DNA of 6,295 nucleotides from an uncultured Oscillospiraceae bacterium (GTDB lineage Bacteria > Bacillota > Clostridia > Oscillospirales > Oscillospiraceae): contig CAKTMQ010000094.1 of the NCBI GenBank assembly GCA_934573945.1, forward strand, positions 1 to 6,295, written 5' to 3'. The notes below the pieces were generated by a model. That model did no database searches, was not told the DNA's origin, and worked only from the letters and a program-made list of their open reading frames with translations. How positions within the stretch are numbered: the first letter of the stretch is position 1; the number at the start of each line of letters is the position of its first letter. Below, one piece after another: positions 5,457 through 6,295 of the stretch. The position numbers and the translations under genes are program-made.

Positions 5457-5606
5457 TGTTCACCGGTAGGTAAGGCTACCGCAGGGATATGGACTGCTGC
5501 CGCAAAGTGGTGGAGACACCATGAGAGGGTTTGAACAGGCGGTATCGAAACCAAGGTACCATCTAACGCAGTTTCACCGCCCGGCGATGCTAAAGCTCGT
5601 AACGGT
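5457..5606 (+). promoter_or_regulatory. M-box (ykoK) Mg2+ riboswitch
   Basis: The conserved M-box blocks appear in order. GGTAGGTAAGGCTACC (5465-5480) corresponds to the UUAGGUGAGGCUCCU block. GGACTGCTGCCGCAAAG follows, then GGTGGAGACACCATGAGAGG (the GUC-AAAGACGCCAAUGG region), GAACAGGCGG, and near the end GATGCTAAAGCTCGTAACGG (the GUGCUAAAGCUC block). In this family several Mg2+ ions compact the RNA and turn off Mg2+ transporter genes. The promoter just upstream and the terminator plus mgtE downstream fit a transcription-attenuation switch. The ends are approximate. Confidence 0.93.
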
Positions 5607-5640
5607 AGGGCAGCCGCACATCAAAACGGCTCCACTCCAC

Positions 5641-5673
5641 ACCGCAGCGCCTGCCGCGCTGGGGTATTTTTTT
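5641..5673 (+). terminator. Riboswitch-controlled intrinsic terminator
   Basis: CAGCGC (5645-5650) pairs with GCGCTG (5656-5661) around CTGCC. The stem extends by ACC (5641-5643) with GGT (5663-5665) across one G-G mismatch. Seven T follow (5667-5673). It lies between the M-box and the mgtE ribosome binding site. GGCAG (5609-5613) could pair with its loop CTGCC in an alternative fold, which may help antitermination when Mg2+ is low; that part is inference. Confidence 0.85.
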
Positions 5674-5717
5674 ATGGCCTGCATCCGCGGGCAAAACAGG
5701 GAAAGGAGGAACAGAAG

Positions 5718-6295
5718 ATGCTGGATCTGGAAAACAAGATGGATGCGCTGCTGGAAGAGATCATGGAGATGATCCACGATAAACGCTACGCCGACCTGCG
5801 GGAGCTGTTCCTGCCTATGGAGCCTGCGGACATCGCACTGATCCTGGAGGAGGCCGGTCCCGAGGTCATGCCCCTTTTGTACCGCCTGCTGCCAAAGGAG
5901 ACGGCGGCGGAGGTGTTCGTGGAGCTGGAGAGCGAGAGCCAGGAGATGCTCATCAACGGCTTTTCCAACACGGAGCTGAAGGAAGTGCTGGACGAGCTGT
6001 ATCTGGACGATGCCGTGGACATCGTGGAGGAGATGCCCGCCAGCGTGGTGATCCGCATCCTGGACAAGGCCACGCCGGAGATGCGCAAGTCCATCAATGA
6101 AATTCTGAAGTACCCCGAGGACAGCGCCGGTTCCATCATGAACATGGAATTTCTGTCCCTGAAAAAGGATATGACGGTGGCGGACGCTTTTAAGCGCATC
6201 CGCCGCATCGGCGGCGAACTGGAGACCATCAATATCCTGTACGTCACCGATCCCCGGCGCAAGCTGCTGGGCGTGCTGTCCGTCCGTGATCTGCT
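5718..6295 (+). CDS. mgtE: Magnesium transporter MgtE, N-terminal part
   Basis: The frame runs off the right edge after 192 residues; family members are about 450 residues, so the membrane domain is outside. Residues 1-131 are the helical MgtE N domain (LFLPMEPADIALILEEAG; LYLDDAVDIVEEMP), which senses cytosolic Mg2+ and gates the channel. YPEDSAGSIM (132-141) marks the entry to the first CBS domain, which continues through TINILYVTDPRRKLLGVLSVRDL. MgtE is a dimeric Mg2+ channel in the inner membrane. AAAGGAGGA (5702-5710) lies 7 nt before the ATG. Control by the M-box upstream matches the identity: uptake is switched off when Mg2+ is plentiful. It is divergent from ribonuclease J. Confidence 0.96.
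   Translation, partial: MLDLENKMDALLEEIMEMIHDKRYADLRELFLPMEPADIALILEEAGPEVMPLLYRLLPKETAAEVFVELESESQEMLINGFSNTELKEVLDELYLDDAVDIVEEMPASVVIRILDKATPEMRKSINEILKYPEDSAGSIMNMEFLSLKKDMTVADAFKRIRRIGGELETINILYVTDPRRKLLGVLSVRDL

Noticed and set aside
5786..6262. 158-residue minus-strand open frame within mgtE
   Set aside because: Serine- and arginine-rich antisense shadow of the well-identified MgtE N domain.

Overview
The window looks like chromosomal DNA from a G+C-rich gut-type member of the Firmicutes, most likely class Clostridia and near Oscillospiraceae. This rests on strong AAAGGAG ribosome binding sites, a ribonuclease J, an M-box riboswitch, a SipW-type signal peptide and heavy use of CTG, GAG and GGC codons. 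The taxonomic call is inference; no rRNA or marker tree is available here.

Positions 1-2526 carry a rightward gene cluster. It contains the tail of an unidentified protein (possibly a lactate/malate dehydrogenase), a DUF6440-like small protein, a REP-like palindrome, a three-helix membrane protein, two tandem paralogous zinc-ribbon proteins, and a CorA-type divalent cation transporter. The membrane protein and zinc-ribbon genes overlap or are tightly packed. The cluster ends in a textbook intrinsic terminator.

Positions 2527-3125 hold no convincing gene. This stretch is partly A+T-richer than its flanks. It contains a 22-nt inverted repeat, a 46-nt perfect palindrome with no spacer, and a run of three adjacent stem-loops. 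The stem-loops lead into a truncated gene (3126-3314) that encodes a clear SipW-dependent (TasA/CalY-type) signal peptide. Its body is missing and its reading frame runs into a terminator hairpin.

Positions 3357-5015, on the minus strand, encode a complete ribonuclease J of 552 aa. It has a good ribosome binding site and probably an extended -10 promoter about 270 nt upstream, giving a long leader. Diverging from it, a sigma-A-like promoter drives an M-box (Mg2+-sensing) riboswitch, an intrinsic terminator and the start of mgtE, which runs off the window. Two unrelated Mg2+/divalent cation transporter families (CorA and MgtE) therefore lie in one window. Only mgtE carries a visible Mg2+ switch.

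The best candidates for something undescribed are the paralogous zinc-ribbon pair with its membrane partner next to corA, and the palindrome/stem-loop region in front of the signal-peptide remnant. No complete new defence or mobile system could be demonstrated.
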